Source: Acanthochromis polyacanthus (lineage: Eukaryota; Chordata; Actinopteri; Pomacentridae). From it: a stretch of DNA of 64,000 bases. The notes beneath the pieces are model-generated. The model made no database searches and was not told where the DNA came from. It was given only the letters and a program-made list of their open reading frames with translations. The DNA lies in contig NC_067118.1 of the NCBI RefSeq assembly GCF_021347895.1, positions 35,209,255-35,273,254 of the forward strand. The letters run 5' to 3'. Positions 33,635 through 46,800 of the stretch are shown here, in pieces. The stretch's first letter is position 1. The number at the start of each line of letters is the position of its first letter. The position numbers and the translations under genes were made by a program.

Positions 33635-36600
33635 CTGTAACACACACACATGAAGAAAAAATACTGATTCAAATGATAGTCGATGAAAACCAAATACCAC
33701 AAAAATAAGCACTGGAAATTTAATAAATGTATCTGCCTTCAACAGTTCTGCAATTTAAAGTTATTTCAAGGAAGGGCTTTTATCCTAAAAATCTGTTTTC
33801 CATTTCCTAGTCAAAGAGACGAGAGACAAGAGATTAAGTAGAATACATTCTGTATAGCGCACTGGACGTACCCAGTTCTCTTCACAACATTAGGTAATGG
33901 AAGTGCAAGCAGAAGAGTGACAGTGCAGAAGATAAACATGCTCAACAGTGAAGTTTAGTTGATTCTAAGAGCACTGCGAAACTCTCACTTCTCTATCCTT
34001 GCTCACAACTCCTTTTAAAGTCAATTTATCATTATCTGGCCTTATCTCATGCAAAGTGCACACACACTCACCGTATTTACCTCTTAGAGCTTAGACTTGC
34101 CATACATTGGAATGTGAGGTATTTCACACCTCATTAAATGTTACGTACGATATGCTGAATGTAAAACACGTCCCAGTGACAGAGGACAGGGACACATGGA
34201 CGTGCATACGAACGCAGTCATATGTATGCTCTCTGTGTGCACGTAGGAATGCATGTAAAGCTGTTTTCATGAATAGTTTGCATGCTTAGATGCCGTGATG
34301 TGCACGAATACACACACGCCTCCTCCCACACAAACACTCCGGAGGTGACTGAGGTGAGTTCAGTATTTTTGACTTATCTACAACGTTCTGAAAAATCGGT
34401 CTTGCAGATATGTCGTAATGTTGTAAATGTTTACCTCAGCATGTTTCATTTTGCTACCTTGTTGTGAGAGTTGCAGCCTTCTGACTGGATTTAAAAAAAA
34501 AACAGCTAGTATGATTTATCATGATGTTGGCAAAAAATAAAACATTACGTAGTTTGTTAGTTGCTTTTATTCTCTCATATTTAACATCTTCTCCAAAGAG
34601 TTACTTGAACTGACGTCCTACCAGAAGAGGTCAGTGTTGCCTGCTTTGCCTGAACTGACCACATCGTAAGGCAGCTGAGAAATATCAAAATGTCACTGGC
34701 CCTGTTCCCATTAGAAATATCAACTCAGCTGCAAGAGAGACGTTTAGCTTCTTAAATCATTCTCAGGTATCTTCCCACAAGCCAGGAATGTTAAGGTTCT
34801 GGAGATGTCTGTTCTTTGAACACATTTCCTATACTTGTTTGTCCTCAAGGCAGTGATGGAAAGAAACAACAGAAATGTATGTAAATGTGCTCAAATGCCC
34901 TATTTAACGCAGAGAGCTCATCACATTTATACTAAAAGCAAAGCGACTGATTCAGACTTTTAAGCTGTTATTAAATCATTATGCACTTTTACTTAAGCAA
35001 AACTTCAAAATGCTGTAGATTCACAATGCAATCAAACACTTTTGCATTGTGGTATTGTCGTGTATACTCATATATTACATGCAGTGTAGAAGTATTGACT
35101 AAATACTTCGTCAGACTCTGCCAGCAGGTCAGTTTGGCACTGCATCGAGAAAACAATCAAGTCATCTTGGGTGATGGAGACAGCTATTGTTTTGAGAAGC
35201 TGACCTACAAGTGATATCTTTTGGCTTCAGTAAATACACACACACACACACACGTACACATATGGATCTGGTCCAAACAGGCAGCGAGTTGACTGATCTA
35301 GGCTGACGGGCAGCTCACTATTTACATGGTCCACGGTGAGCCTGGAGGATCCTAATGTTAAAAATATGTGGCTTGTGTTTAATGCCAGTGGAGCCAGCGT
35401 AAACACTGCAGTGGAGGAGCGCAGGGGTCAGAGCGGTTTAGAGAGCACCTCTGACTTACAGGATTACTTCAACACTGGATCCGAGTCCGTCTGACTGCTC
35501 CTCTGAAACCTTCGCCAAATACTCTATACAGAAGGACACAAACGCTAGAGAGGCTCTCCTGAAGGGGATTTGGATGTGCTCCCAAAACCTGTTTGTTTGT
35601 TTTATGGGTTAGTGGAAACAAAACTACATTTTACTCCAGAAACTGCGTTGTGGCTGCACCGGAAAGTCGGACATGTCACAAACAAGGTGGCGACTGGTTC
35701 TGGAATAGAGAACGTTCGATGAAACGGTCGAATGGATTTTACATTCGAACATACATCTTCTACCGAACGCGGGAGGAAAGACGATCCATATGGTAGTGAT
35801 AAAACAGGAAGTCTCAGAGTGGTGTGTGAGGCTCCCTGTGCAGGACAAGTGAGCTGCTTTCCTCTTCAGTATCCAGGGAGAACACTCCGAATACACAAAC
35901 ACACATGGGAGATGCCTCGACGAGTAAGAAAACCTGCAGGAGACGGTCCTGTGGCCAAATAATGACAATGCTATTCCAAAGAGAGCAACAGGAATGACAG
36001 ACGCCGTATGGTTTATATTTCCATACGCTCAACATACTGCATTAATATAGAGTGGTATAAACAAAGCAGTTGTTGAAGAGCCCTTTATGAATCATCCCTT
36101 GTGCAGGTGGCACAGACTTTTTAAATGCTTAATGTAACGCAAGGAGGTTCCCTTTCTCACAACAGACTGGCTGACAGTAAATCAAAACCATTCTCGGTTG
36201 ACTCATCCATCACTTTTGAGATCTACGGTGGCATGCTATGCACTACATGGAACTGCCTAGTTAAGCGAGATTGCAAAAGTTGATAAAACGAAGTGGAAAG
36301 GAGACATTAGTCACATAGCTGCTCGGTTATGACCTGGAAAATCATTCACCGGGCAGCATGGGAAGAAGAGAGAGAGGGACTGATGACTAAGCCAAAGGCA
36401 GTGGAGCTCAGCCGCAGTGTTACCGGTACTGACTAGGTAGTGTTAGCCGGCAGCACATTTTAATATAGCCTGCCAGGACATAAGACGACCCGCTGATCAG
36501 GCTCTGGTACCTACAGGTTGCCAAACGATTGCATGTTGTTAGAGAGTGTTGACTGTGACGACCAGGCAGGTGGGCCAGAACATGGGCGGTTAGCGGAGCA

Positions 36601-37730
36601 TCGCCTGCCATCAGTCTGAGGTTGGTTTACAGTTAGCGAGGCTTTCCTGCTATCGGTGTGATACATTAGTCATTAGTTACAAGTCCTTGTTAAAAGATGT
36701 GCAGCGGCCGCGTGTCAGCGGCTCTCTCAAACAAACACACACCTCGCCTGCATGGTGATGACAACAGCGGCAGATTATGAGGGGGTGAGAAGGAAAGAGT
36801 GACAGCAGCAGAGATAGAGGGAGGAGGAAAGACAGGAGACGGATAGAGGCTGATGCAGAGAGGAACAGAAAAAGGTAAACAGTTTTTCTGTGTCTCTCAT
36901 CAAGTCAGTGTAGCGCAGTTCCTCCTGCTGTCAACCACTGGAAATAATTATCACGAAGGATGACCGCCAGGTCAACTTGCTCCCTTTTACAGCCATCCAA
37001 ACGTTTGAAGATATGTTTGTTTCCTTTAAAAATGTTGTCTAATGCTCATTAATCATTGTTTGAACAGTTCAACAACTTATAAGGACTGGTCTTTGAGAGG
37101 ACAGTAATCTTTGCTTTTGGAGAAGGATTCATTTCTCTCTATTAAATTCACAGTTTCAGACTTTTCACCTCACAGAGCCACACACATGTTGTAACACAAA
37201 ATTAACTGTTCTGTTTCCATTTCTCATGAAGTCACTGTTTCATTCACAACTATAATGGAAGCTTGTCAGTGATCCAGAGCAAATCTGCCTGTCCCAGTTT
37301 AGACAAGCCACAATGTGAAGCTAATGCACCAGCCAACATACAGCCGTGAACCAAGATTTTGTCACGTAAAATGATGTCATGCAGCGTCCGGTAAAAGCAC
37401 AATTACGTCACGTTCTTGAGAGGCTGTCAGGAAGCGGGCTATTCTTGGAAACATGTTAAAACGTACATATACAACACACACAGCACAGGTCAGTCAGAAA
37501 AAGGGCAAAAGAGTGATCTACACTTAACGCATGGTTTTCAAGAAAGATGGCAACATATCAAGCAAAAGTTTCCACAAAAATGCATTTGTTGGGTATTTTG
37601 TTAGGTTTGATTAAATGAAAAAAATATATAATTAGTGACATTTGAATGGTACTTTGGCTGATTTGTTTAACTCTGCATCAAATATTCCTCTGCACACTTC
37701 AGGGCTCATGATTCTATCCATAAATACAAG
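33635..37730. other. Probable ngf upstream intron or regulatory DNA
   Basis: No coding exon is seen. A (CA)9 run lies at 35235-35253 and a short GC-rich patch with a NotI-like GCGGCCGC at about 36704. The latter could be a promoter, but there is no further support. Confidence 0.35.
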
Positions 37731-38200
37731 TTAGAGCACTGCAGGAACAACACCTTCACACCTTGACATCCCGCCTCCACGCTGTATTTTATCATTGGTA
37801 CAATCTTGAGCTCTTCTCCTGACTTTCTCCACAGATCCACGTAGGTTGCATTTGGACGCATCCGAAAATAACACGCCTCTAAAAGCTCCTCTCTTTATGT
37901 GCATGTTCTTTTGCAAATGTAAGCTTAGTTGTGTTTCTTTGAACCTCTGAGTGATAACCACCTCCCCTGCTGTCTTTTGAGCTGTCTATGAACTCAGTTT
38001 GCACCTCTCGATTCTTCATTACACTGAAGTGAACCTTGCTGCTGTTTCTTGTCTCTTGATTTTACACACATTATGCGGTCCAATCTGCTGGCTGGTCTTT
38101 CTGTGCACTTTTTGTTCTTCATTTTTGACAATTTCCCCCAATTTAGCTATTACAACATTGCATTTTTTACTCATTTAATGAATAAAATGACATTCAATAT
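37731..38200 (-). mobile_element. Tc1/mariner transposase remnant
   Basis: The minus strand reads QKNMHIKRGAF, then VLFSDASKCNLRGSVEKV and KIQRGGGMSRCEGVV. These align with the Tc1 catalytic core (consensus KEHM, VLFSDESKFNLxGSDG, VKHGGGSVMVWG), including the D of FSDE. The rest is too decayed to follow, and no terminal repeats were identified. The outer limits are approximate. Confidence 0.6.
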
Positions 38201-38685
38201 GCAATAAAACAATGCTTGGCCTTTTGTCTAAGCTCACTTTACTTGTCTTTGCCTTTTTGCCGTTATTTTCATCAAACCATTTCCAAGGTAATTTTTACTG
38301 GATGTACAAACAGTATCCAGGATTTATCCAAATACATTTTGTTGCTGTTTAGAAGGATATGTTTATGCTTTCCAGTAACAGTGCAAAATGTGTTTTTTTC
38401 TGTGGATTATTAGCTTTTATTATGCTGTCTTCATGAAAAAAAACTTGTTGGACATCTTAAAGGGTCGCTGATTCACCAACTATTTTTGTATCCATAGTAC
38501 ATATCAAAACCTTACATCACTGAGACTCTTTTTCTTTTGGCCTGACTGCATGTTTTCTATCACACGGAAATGTAAGAACATCCAGGATTCCAAAAAAAAA
38601 AGAACAACTCGTGGGTCAGGATATTCACTTAGCTGGTGCTTTATTATGGTGTCCAAAATTACAAGTACCATTACAACCGTGTTGG

Positions 38686-38706
38686 CCCCCCCCCCCCCCC
38701 TCCCCC
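38686..38706. repeat. Poly-C tract
   Basis: Fifteen C, one T, then five C. It is prone to sequencing and replication slippage. Confidence 0.9.
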
Positions 38707-39220
38707 ACACCCCAAGGCGGTCTTCCAGCTGCCTGACTGAAATCAGCATTTTCAAGAACATGATATTAGAATTTTATAACAGAAAAAAAAGACACTTAAT
38801 GCAGTTATCACAGAGTATAAAGCCCATTTGTGGCACTTTTCTGTGTCTTTGATTCTCCGACCAGAGCTTTTATTCTGGTATTAAAAAACACTTCTTTTCG
38901 TCTTTATGTTTCGAAGAGAGCTGCTGTGAGAACCGAAGCACCTGTTGTAAATCAGGGACGCTTCAAACAGCAAACTCTGCCGCTCTGGCCTCAGGACACA
39001 GGAAGAATGAGACAAGCAGTGTCAGACTGACAGGCACACACAACCTGCTAAAGCACTTTTTTCCTCAGAGGGATGACAAATGATGCAAGATATGTAGAAC
39101 AAAAGAATATTTACTGTACAAAGTGTTTCGGAGCCAAATGCTACTCGATGGGAAAAGAACATATCGGCAGCGCTTGACATCAGCTTGTATTCATTTAGTG
39201 GGTTTACTGGGTGCAGCAGT

Positions 39221-39237
39221 AAAAAAAAAAAAAAAAA
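39221..39237. repeat. Poly-A tract
   Basis: Seventeen A in a row, with no retrotransposon body visible upstream. Confidence 0.9.
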
Positions 39238-42200
39238 TGTGCCTGGAGTTAACAACACACAGGTAAAAGCACTTCCAACTTTCAAATGTATGTTTCTACA
39301 CATAAATAATAGCTATCAAAAGACCGACCTTTCATCCAAATGGAGCTGGCAGCCACACAGAAGCATGCACACATCTACTGAATGTTTTCCAGCTCGGTAT
39401 TACGCTGCCAACACTTGAGCCTCAGGCTTTAAATGAAATCATTTCAAACAAATTTACCTGCAATAAAACCATAAATGAACTTGATACTCTGCAATAGGAG
39501 ATTGATCACCCAGTATCCAAGGTTGGCGGCTGTAGGATTCTTTTTACATGTACATACCCCTATTTTCCGCAGTTGTTATTATCAGCTGTGGTGAAATAAA
39601 AGCTTGTGTATGTCTGTGGAGGGCATCTTGAGAATATCATGGCAGCAGGCAGCTATAGAGTGGAAACTAAACGGCACAGACTTGGCCGAGAGCCAGTGCC
39701 TTCATCCTGCATGCCTTTCTGTGTCTCTCTGTCTTTTCTTCAGCTATCTTTCATTCCACTTTTGCTCCGGGAATCTGACCAAATGTTCATCATTCCTCTG
39801 AAACTTTAAAGCCAGGAGTAACTTCCTGGCTACATGTCTGTTTCTGTGTCTAACAGCGAACAGATTTCAGCATCAAGAAAGCGCATGTGTGCAGGTGCCG
39901 AGTGCTGGAACAGAAAGATATTTGCTTATCTTTGGGGATAGTTACACAACCTTTTTCTGATCAGATCCATAAACCCTGAAGGTGGAGATCAGATCCCTTA
40001 CCTCTTTTCCAACTTGGCCATCTTAAATCAAGACTGCATGTCTGTTTGTTTTGTTTTGAGAGTTGTGGAAATAAAATTATTGGCTACCGCTTAAAAAGCT
40101 GTAAAATGTCTTCTATGAAGACATACCAAGCACACAGATAATACGATTTTAATTAGCTTTTCCCACTGGAAAGAATTTGTCTTAGAAGTGGGATAACAGT
40201 TGGACTTGTGTCTGCATATGGCTCCACTTTTACTCTTTCAGTAATGCAAACTATCCAAGAAAAGTAGATGTCAAAGTAAGGTGTAAAGAGAAAAAATCCG
40301 AAGCACTGTGAGACAAACGGTGTAACAACATAGGTATGAACTTTAAAACACTATAGAGTCTACTTTGATTTAACAAGGTGATCAGTAGCATTTCAACACT
40401 AAAAGGCAACAAGAGATTCAACCCATACACTGATACACGGTTTCAGGAATCACATTCCTTGGAATAAACCATATCTCTCTGGCCTTGTGATCTTTTTATC
40501 TAAGTTTCAGCGAAAATGTCCCATGCCTTCATCTACGTGTAGCGCTACATGAAGCGAAACTTTTCACTTCTTGACACCGCATCTGCTCCAGAGACATGTT
40601 TTATTTACAGGGGTAACCCAGAGACAAAGCAGAGACACGACTGTAGCGTAACCCTCAGCCTTTCCATTATTGTCACACATTGTCTTACAGTAAGTTAAAC
40701 TATGATTCATCGTAATAGAAAGATTGAATCCTTGTGGTGTTTGTGAAAGGAATCCAAAATAAACAACATTTTAGCTGACTTTTATTTTAGCAGTAATTGG
40801 GTTTGGAAGAAAAGGGATGAGTAGCAAATAGAAACTGTAAAGTGAAACAATGCAGCTCTTTGTACACTCAGGGCTATCATTGTGCTTTTCTTCTCTCTCT
40901 TTTTTTGTTGTTTAATAATGCGGTTTGCAGCACTTTCCCAGAAAAAAAAAAACTCCTTATTTTTTGCTTCTTAAACTATTTTATGTAATACAAATGTTTC
41001 TGGACGTGTTTATGAACAGGTGGCTTTAGATTATGTTTCCATTTGTTTATTAAACACGAACATTAGCGAGACAATTCCTCTAGAAATGAAAAAAAGTCAT
41101 GAATAACAAACTAGGAACTATTGTGCATTAATAAAACTGCAGAAAAGTAGAAAAACAAATGTGTTCTGTGTTTGATGTCAAAGCATTTACTGCTCCACAA
41201 CTCCCAGCGGGGTTAACATCTGTAGAATGTGAGGCCAAATTGTTCTTGAAATTGCAAACTACAAGCGTCAGACAAAAGGTTAGTATAACTTGAGTCAAAG
41301 TTCAACAAATCCAAACTTTGGGCACACCCTTGCTGTGCTTGCTGCACTTCAGTCGTATTTGGGTAGATGTAGCGATGAAGGAAGTGAGGACAAAAGCAGT
41401 CTTTTTGTGATACCGTGCATCCACCTTAAGAATTTCTCACCCAGTTCTGCTTCTATTAAATAAATGGTCCCCACTGACAACACATTTTAGTGGTGTGATG
41501 CTGTTTGATGCTCTCTGGGTGGATGCAGAACTCCAGGCATGAGGTTATTTGGCAAATGAGGCAAAAATGCAACCACAGTTGTGTTAGTGAAATTGCTCTA
41601 ATCTCCCTGTTTCTCCCCCCTTTCTTCCCTCTCCACAATCGGGCCCATCCCCAGTCAACCCACCCTCTCCCTGTGCTGGACCAGTGGACGTGGGAGGCCG
41701 GTCCTTCAGGCCTTGAAGGCAGGATGAACACAATGATTAACATGTTTTCCAGACCCCTCGTTTTTATGACCTTGACATTCAACAATCTTCTCATGACAAG
41801 TGGTTAATCTTTTGGCATGGCTGTGGTAATAACTCCCCCTTCCTGGTGAGAATCTGAAATCCCACAACAGTGCAGGGAGGAGAGGAGGAGGAGGGCTTGG
41901 AGGCAAGAATGCTCGTCTGGCCACGAAAAGAGATGAAGACACGGTGATGGAGAGGAAGGAGACATGCGGGGAAGGGCGAGAGACGACGCGTAATGGAGGG
42001 CGGGATCCAGATGGGCAATGAGATGTCTTGGGAGTCGGACAGATAAAGGAGCATGTGATAGAAGGAAGAAGGAAGGACTGGGTTGTGGGGGAACAGAGAT
42101 GGAGACAAAGAGGAGTTCAAGGACAGGGTCTGAGGGAGGAATAAAAGCTGTGGGGAGTTTCAAAGCATTCTGGAGTAAGGGACATGTTGAGTTTCATCGC

Positions 42201-43249
42201 TGTGCCTCTTCTCTCGATAGCTTTAACAGGAAAATGTCGGCTGCAACAGGCAGAAAGAGCCTCAGAGCTGCTGTAGATCATGCTGCTTATTTAGTCTCAG
42301 GGCATCCATCAGAGTAGAACTTAAAAACCATGTATGTTGTCCAGGCAGAAGTTCAATCGTGTTGATACGGATCCTTTTGGACATCAGCCTGCACGTGATG
42401 GGATTAAAATCACTAACAGTAATTAAGTGAAATAAATCATGACTAATGTGAGCGTGACTCATTTAGCTCACCGTCCCGAGTTTGACTCATCGTGCAATAC
42501 ATCCGCAATTTGAATGTGCCTTTCACAGCTTGTGCCCCTGACAAAATCGAGCATATAGATTTGTGTGCGACGTTGACTACACGGTGCTGTAAACAAAACA
42601 GCCGAGGAGCGACTGGTGAGTGAGTCACCCAGGTAAATTTTCTACGGAACATAAAACGAAACATGGGCGTAAATAGACAGATGTGCTCGCTCAGACACCC
42701 AAGTTTTCCATTACGCCGCATTTATTCTGCGCTCTCGCCTGATGCCATGAGCATGGGTGTGGGCCTGTAGACGTAAAATGAGTATATGTTGCATCAGACG
42801 TTTGGATTTGCATGTGTGGCGTTCCTGTAAGGGTTTCGCTTGGTTGCTGTAATGACAGCTTGCACTTTCCGATAAACATATAAATAATCCTCACATTTGA
42901 TTTACAGTTAGGAGCAAATTAATAACACAACAGTTCCAGTTAAATCCCCTCTGATGGCTTTTAGTGATAATGAGCTAATTTAAACATGCATAGACTGTAT
43001 TTAAGAAGCTGTTTCAATACAGAGGAAATGATCTGGTTGCATGCTAGCTCTGCACTATCCACTTTAAATTGGTGTACTATAATGGATTTGATTAGATTAA
43101 CTGATTGAATTTTTGTTTGGCGCGGTGTTTTGGGGTGCAACTTTAACCAACACTGTGAAACGTGCAGATTAAGTACCTTGTGGCCTTAGAAAAGCATCTA
43201 CAACAATGAGGAAATCCAATTTTTTTTATTTGAATGAGCCTTAGGTCAT

Positions 43250-43830
43250 TGTTGAAGTGCTAGCTTTAATCTCCAAGACAGAAATATTCCAATAACTATT
43301 AGATGAATTGTCATGAAATTTACATTTGTACAGAAACACATAGTGCCAGTAGGGGGATCAATAAAGTCAGTGTAGTGTAGTCAGTGCCTCTGGGATTCAT
43401 GAATAAGGTTAAAAGTCTAGTGAAGTATAGTGGAGCACCACTGGCATGTCAACATTTTCTGGTATTTTAAAATAAATATCAGCTGGGTTGACTGGTTGGT
43501 TGGTTGGTTGGTTGACTGGTTGGTTGGTTGGTTGGTTGAACATCGTGCACAGTCATTCATGGTTTCTTGATGATGATCCCCTGACTTTCACCACATTTAA
43601 ATGTGTCCAGCATTTTTGTTTTATGACCAAATTCATGAGAAACGAATAGCACTTCTATTGTCCTCAACTGAGTTTGGCAATAACCAGCAGATGTTCACAT
43701 GGTAATATTTGATAATTAGCTTTAAAATGGTGAACATGATGGAAATTAAACATGCTACAGATAAGAACCACAGCTTTGTCGTGGTGATCTTGAAGTACTG
43801 CTAGCATGACTGTAGTCTATTAGCTGTTTT
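43250..43830. repeat. Degenerate interspersed fish repeat
   Basis: Phrases such as ATTAGATGAATTGTCATGAA, GATGATCCCCTGACTTTCAC and a CTGCTAGCATGACTGTAGTC block recur, in my experience, in a widespread non-coding repeat family of spiny-rayed fishes. The order fits one decayed copy, interrupted by a TTGG microsatellite. The class is unknown. Confidence 0.45.
43485..43538. repeat. (TTGG)n microsatellite
   Basis: About twelve GGTT units with two GACT interruptions. Confidence 0.9.
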
Positions 43831-46800
43831 TTTTTTTCCACATAATTGAAAACAGAAGATAAGGGATTCCCTTACATTTTTAAGTCTACAACAAACCTTG
43901 ATGAAACTACCTTCAGTATTCAGCTTTGTTCTCTTGTCAAACAAAACACATTAGTGCAATCCACTTTGCTGTGCTCTTACACATGGCCTTGTCAGACCAG
44001 AAACCACTTTAGATTGTAAGAAAAACAACAACTCGATGTTGTCTTCACTCCCACTGTTTGTTTGATTACAGTCTCACACCTCTTACTAAAAACTTGACCC
44101 AACCATTTTGTCTTCTGTGTGGTCTCCACATCGTTCTGTCATCACTCTCTCTCTCTCGCTCTGCCTGTCTGCTTCTGTCTCTCCCTGCCTCCCTATCTCC
44201 CTCTCCATATCTCCCCTCCCTCCCTCTCTTCCCCCCTCTAGCTGATGTCAACCACCTGTCTGCGTGGGACCTCCCAGGCCCATCCTCTGTCTGTTAACAG
44301 CATGCCATGTTCAGTGTGTGAGCAGAGCTATGGTGAAAGAGATAAAGCGGCTACTTTCCAGCATGCAGCTCTGTGTGTTTTTGTGACCCGTGGAAGGGGT
44401 TTAGATAAACTAATATTTAGTGTGGCGCTTGATGCATTTGCTTGACTGAGAATCCAGCAGAGAGAAATTGCTTCCTACAGCGTCATCCTTCCCAAAAGTC
44501 CTCATGACACACCATTAATCCTCAGGTTTTAACGATAACAAAACCTGACGACAGATAGCACAGATAGTTTGACGGCAGCGGTGGAGAAAACCGCTCGTAA
44601 AGTCAGTGACACTTTGCTAATTTGGGGGGATTCTGTCAAGATTAAACAACTTGAAGCACAATGACACCCTATTAATTTCTGCTGGTTGTGTAGGAGACCA
44701 ATCTGTTTTGTCGAGCCAGTGCCTCATCCTCCTGCATTCTGTGCATTCTCAAATTAGCATAATCCAAATAAGTGCATAATAAGTGGCTTCACTTGTATCC
44801 TTGGGGCTAAGGTGTGTGTATGTGTTTGATGGGTATCCAACGTAAACACACATATACATACACACACATGCACATTACTCATACACATGCACAGACCATA
44901 TTCTGCCTGCTGGTGAAGTTTGAGTGTCCGTTTCTTCGGTGTACTTATAATTCTGGACAGTAAAGTACCATAACCTTAATCTCTCTAATGCTGGTAATTT
45001 GTAAAAAGAGATTACTTTTTTGTGTAGGTGTAAAAATACAAGCATACACAAAATAACATGTGAACACAAATTTCCTCTACATCTGGGGCTTTGGAGCCAA
45101 TTTGAATATATGAAATCATCAAGTATTTTGTTCTGTTGATGGCAACAAGGGAGAGCTTCATGTCCGGACAAGCTGCAGTCGAACAACCGAGGAAAGTGAG
45201 AGCAAGACGGTGTCATTGCATCAATCCGAACGCGCACACACACACATGAAAAGGAGTTGCGGTGAAACATTTCAAAGCAGCAGACAAGCACTGAGTCAAC
45301 AGATTGAGACCGCAACACTGTTATTTCAACTGAAAGAAAAGGCCCAGGTAATTTGGTGATTTATCAGCTACTGTGTTTGGGCTGCGTGCACATGCATGAG
45401 AAAGCGGTGAGCCATAGCTGAAAGTCACAGAGGCATTTAATCTGGAATGAGCAGACATGTCTGCACATTTAGGTGTCATTTTTTTCAGGCATATACAGTG
45501 CACACACGTATATAAGAGAAACACGTAGACGCAAGCAGAAATAACCCTTTGATGAAGTACCTGTCAAAATGACATCCTCAAACACAAACACGAGCTCACA
45601 TTAACAGGCCTGGATTTAATGTTCAATGTATAGAAAAGTGTAAACACAGAAGTGTGTTATTTTTAGTTTTGTACAGTGCAAAGAAGCTGAAAACCTGGTC
45701 CCTATAAAGAAAGACTGACAAGCACTAAAGTACGTTGCACACGTCAAACAATGTTAGCTGTGATTTCTGTTGAGTAAGTTTTCTTCCAAACATTGTGAGA
45801 AGCTGTTTGTAGAGGAAACGTCAACAAGAATTACTGCGGAAAGGTGACGTTACGTTTCCGCATTTTCTGCTATGTGCTCTCTGCTCCTGCACCTTACGGT
45901 TTAGGATTGCGACCTGCGGTGACCTCCAGATCCCTGTTATCCTCAACGAGCACAGACGTATAACCCCGAGGCTGAACTCTAACCTCTTGCCTTTCCCACT
46001 GATTCCAGACAGACCCTTCAGCTGGTTCACTTCACACCAGATGTTCTCGCCCCACTCCGTGCATTGACCCAGAAGATAACCAGAGCCCTGAGTTTACATT
46101 CTGACCCGTGAATTATCATCCACTCGCTTCTCTCAAAGGGAAGTTTTGCTATAAGCATCGACTATTTCTCATAGAGACGTGGGGATTATTTTGCTTAATC
46201 ACACGTGTTGCTTTTATGTCATATAAGTTAAGGTTGGGCTGATTTTAAGCAAAACATGCACCTTTAAATTGTCAGTTGTTTAAAATAACAGACAATAAGC
46301 TCATCTGTCTTGTCAAGCTAGATTGTGTTAATAACGTCTATAATTTATTTGTTAAATTTTGACCAAATTGCCACTTACAGTTACTAACTGAAATTCCATG
46401 GCATGCATTAGGCCTCACAGCACAATAACTCAGACACAATATTTCTCCAGTGTCTAAGGACCCATTTAGTGCCATATAATATTTTCAACAAAATAATTTC
46501 CTTGTATCTGACGTTGTTTTCCGTAGCTTCAGTATATAACAGTTAATGCTGCTAAATCTGCTGATAGCGAGGCCAGAAAAATGCCGTCAAACTTTTGGAA
46601 AAGCACAGAAGAAGGACGACCGGGTCTTTAGATAACACATTTTGAATGATAGGTCACGTCATCAGGGGTCAGTATAAGCAGTGCCCATGAATAATTGGAT
46701 TATTAACCACTGAATCCGACTGTATCGTGTTCATTCTCCCTCAAGCTTTTGTGGTCTGATAAGAAATTATCATAGACATTGTCAGTCTGTGTGAACAAAC

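Larger units (their letters stand above)
38201..43250. other. Gene-free region upstream of ngf
   Basis: No coding exon is supported. Contents seen: a C run (38686-38706), an A run (39221-39237) and a purine-rich stretch (41870-42150) that creates long but meaningless open frames on both strands. Confidence 0.45.

Noticed and set aside
41791..42163. Overlapping Pro/Ser-rich minus-strand frames
   Set aside because: They arise from a purine-rich tract on the plus strand; all three frames are open and none shows splice sites or homology.
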